NCBI GenBank assembly: GCA_963807975.1
Contig: CAWEDV010000001.1
Span: 1,674,001 to 1,738,000, forward strand
Source: JAACFF01 sp963807975
Lineage (GTDB): Bacteria > Chloroflexota > Anaerolineae > Promineifilales > Promineifilaceae
Reading direction: 5' to 3'
Length of the DNA: 64,000 bases
Under the pieces are notes generated by a model. That model saw only the letters and a program-made list of their open reading frames with translations, was not told the DNA's origin and did no database searches. The position numbers and the translations under genes are program-made. Shown one piece after another: positions 62,016-64,000 of this stretch (position 1 is the stretch's first letter; each line of letters begins with the position of its first letter).

Positions 62016-63655
62016 AGGGCTTCCTGTTTCTCACTTTCCACCCAGCGGATGGCAATTTCCGTGCCCTTGCCTGGCCGGCTCGTAATGATTAGCTCAGCCC
62101 CCACTGCTTCAGCGCGCTCGCGCATCATGCCCAAGCCAAAGTGGCCCGACGCTATTTTCTCTGTGTCAAAGCCCCGGCCGTCATCGCGAAGATAAAGTTC
62201 GACTGTGCCAGCCTCGTACTGGAGGTGGATATCCACCTGGTTGGCCCTAGCATGTTTGGCAATATTATTAAATGCTTCCTGGATTAGGCGGTAGAAGGCC
62301 ACCTGCACGTCGGGCGGCAAGTCCCCTTGCCCAACCACGGTTACCACCACGGAGATATTCGTCCGGCCGGTAAAGGCGCTGCCCAATTGGTGCAGCAGGT
62401 CGCCCAATTCGCTGTCAATCAGGACCTCGGGCCGCAGTTCAGCTAATAGCGCGCGCATCTCGGCCAGCGCGCCACGCGTCAAACGGCGCAGGTCTTCCAG
62501 CGACTGCCGCCCTTCAACCGGGTTTTTTTCCCAGAGGCGCGGTAGCACCTCGGCGATCAAACCGGCTGAGAAGAGCGATTGGTTAACGGCATCGTGTAAA
62601 TTTTGCGCCAGGCGTTGGCGTTCCTGCAAAGTGGCAAGCGTTTGTGCCTGTTCGTACAATTGCGCATTGACCATTGCAATTGCCGCCTGGTTGGCCATCG
62701 TCAGGACCAGGTTGGCCTGGTGATCTGTGAAGGCATTTGCTTCAGCGTGCGCTATGCCTAGACCGCCAATGACCCGGCCTTTCACGGCCAGGGGCACCCA
62801 CATCCAGGCCTTCACGCCCTCCAACACTACGGCCGCTTGATCATTCAGGATCGATCGCAGCAGCTGAGCCGCCGGTTCGGCACTCCACACATCCGCGATT
62901 CGCTGCGGCTGGTGCTCGTTTAACAGCGCCACCCGGTTCTGCTCATCGTCGAGCGGGATGCGGAAGGGCATCGCTTGTTTCAGCCGCCGCGATCCGCGCA
63001 CGGTCAGGGCAGCTAGGTCCCTTTCTTCCAAGGTGAAGAGCACCGCATGAGCATACCCAACAATCACCCGCAGTTGGTCGAGGATCAGACCCGGTTTCAG
63101 TTCCAGTGTGGAGGTCAGCGTCTTCGAGATCTCCAACAGGGTAATCTGCTCGCGCGTACGCGTCTCCACCTGCTGTCGGAGTAATTGCTCAGCCTGGATT
63201 CGCTCGCTGACATCGCGAATCACACCTAAGAGGCGCAGCTGATCCTGATATACACACCCTGTTCCACGAACTTCGACGGTGAACGGTGAGCCGTCCCGGT
63301 GCAGGTGGGTTAGGGTCGCTTTAAACTCATTGCTGGATTGAACTGCCAGCATCAACTCAGTGAATTGAGCATAACTATCGGGGTGGATATAGGCTGTGGG
63401 GTGCAGGCCGATGAATTCCTCGCCAGGATAGCCATGCATAGCGCAGGCGGCGAGATTGGCCTCGACCACTAGACCCGTTTCGAGATCGATGAGGATCAGG
63501 CCGTCGCCAACAGCCTCAAAGATGCGTTGATACGGCCGTTCTTTGTCTTCACTCTGCAACTGGTGCTCCTCGCTCCGGGCAGTTGCTGCTGCAGACGCTA
63601 GCTGCAACTTGTCCCGCAGATGCAACTGCCAAGATTCGGCGGTTCCTGACTTCAA
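62012..63655 (-). CDS. Sensor histidine kinase (PAS-GAF-HisKA_3-HATPase)
   Basis: The 547-residue protein has no clear membrane segment, so it is a soluble sensor. A PAS domain covers about 40-155 (IFEAVGDGLILIDLETGLVV), a GAF domain about 180-330, then a HisKA_3 dimerisation helix with phospho-acceptor His354 in RQRLAQNLHDAVNQSLF, and a HATPase domain (DGRGFDTEKIASGHFGLGMM). This is the NarX/DegS class that pairs with NarL-type regulators. The frame begins at a TTG at 63655 with no ATG near it, so the exact start is uncertain. Confidence 0.93.
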   Translation of the reverse strand: MKSGTAESWQLHLRDKLQLASAAATARSEEHQLQSEDKERPYQRIFEAVGDGLILIDLETGLVVEANLAACAMHGYPGEEFIGLHPTAYIHPDSYAQFTELMLAVQSSNEFKATLTHLHRDGSPFTVEVRGTGCVYQDQLRLLGVIRDVSERIQAEQLLRQQVETRTREQITLLEISKTLTSTLELKPGLILDQLRVIVGYAHAVLFTLEERDLAALTVRGSRRLKQAMPFRIPLDDEQNRVALLNEHQPQRIADVWSAEPAAQLLRSILNDQAAVVLEGVKAWMWVPLAVKGRVIGGLGIAHAEANAFTDHQANLVLTMANQAAIAMVNAQLYEQAQTLATLQERQRLAQNLHDAVNQSLFSAGLIAEVLPRLWEKNPVEGRQSLEDLRRLTRGALAEMRALLAELRPEVLIDSELGDLLHQLGSAFTGRTNISVVVTVVGQGDLPPDVQVAFYRLIQEAFNNIAKHARANQVDIHLQYEAGTVELYLRDDGRGFDTEKIASGHFGLGMMRERAEAVGAELIITSRPGKGTEIAIRWVESEKQEAL

Positions 63656-64000
63656 GAGAACAATGGGTATTTTGCATATCGCCCCAAAGAAGAATATATC
63701 AAAAATGCCAGGTAAGTTTATAGTGGGTTTATTATTATCGTTGAATTTAAAAATGACAACATCACTTCTTCTTGCGCTTCTGTTTCATAGACCTTTGTTT
63801 CATGGTACACGTTATTTGTCAGGCACTCAATAGGTCAGACAGTGAGGCACATGCTTGATATGTCTCATTTCTTGTCTCAGAATATCTTTCTAGTAAGGCC
63901 TAAGACATTTTGAACCATGCCCTTTTCCCTAATCACGGGTCCCCTTTTCTATCCTCACTTCTTTGTAAAAAAACGCATGTTCTATGATATACTCCCATCA
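63656..64000. other. Region without a gene at the window end
   Basis: AT-rich, with no coding signal. A promoter for a gene beyond the window may lie near the end (ATGATATACT at about 63983), but this is not secure. Confidence 0.35.

Overview
The window looks like a chromosomal segment of a moderately GC-rich bacterium, most likely a member of the Chloroflexota (Anaerolineae-like). This is an inference from gene content: two very large MalT-like LuxR regulators, a CRTAC1-type FG-GAP protein, SHOCT/DUF6325 stress proteins, an FtsZ gene outside any dcw cluster, and a UbiD plus aconitase-X pair of the kind used in archaeal-type mevalonate metabolism. I see no phage structural genes, no CRISPR array, no rRNA and no complete tRNA.

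Layout. 1-3.8 kb: end of an MFS exporter coupled to a DegT-family aminotransferase, a convergent YjbQ protein and a GH-A-like lipoprotein. 3.9-10.1 kb: a maltodextrin system on the minus strand (malE, malF, malG and a GH13 amylase lipoprotein) split by two intrinsic terminators. 10.2-16.6 kb: a CRTAC1-like protein, pheT, pheS behind a possible leader-peptide attenuator, and thiamine pyrophosphokinase. 16.7-21.3 kb: galK, a BldC-like HTH protein next to ftsZ, and an SH3/TolB-like lipoprotein. 21.5-26.9 kb: a plus-strand run of ubiD, a CPA1 antiporter, a UspA protein and a fused aconitase X. 26.9-31.8 kb: a decayed P-loop kinase, a redoxin with an in-frame TGA exactly at its active-site cysteine (possible selenoprotein), an SDR epimerase, another decayed gene, a DegT aminotransferase and a class I FBP aldolase.

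32-44 kb is accessory and decaying. Three direct copies of a repeat that begins with the last 47 nt of a tRNA-Val(CAC) enclose a VapBC-like pair, two alpha/beta hydrolases, a LuxR/small-protein cassette, a MarR-LLM oxidoreductase pair, a resolvase remnant and frameshifted genes (SnoaL-like, methyltransferase). 44.6-57 kb is a minus-strand redox, stress and ion block: a broken META lipoprotein, CoA-disulfide reductase with rhodanese, a P-type ATPase lacking the usual Ca2+ ligands, PPK2, a BASS-family transporter, a rhodanese and a DszB-like desulfinase. It is flanked by two copies of a DUF6325/SHOCT/membrane-protein module, each damaged in a different way. 57-64 kb: a second LuxR/small-protein cassette, a recombinase remnant, a PRC-barrel gene split by TGA, and a NarL-type two-component system.

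Broken genes are numerous, at least nine. Their interruptions include TAG, TAA, TGA and frameshifts, so ordinary gene decay explains most of them. The redoxin TGA is the one stop that sits precisely on a catalytic residue.
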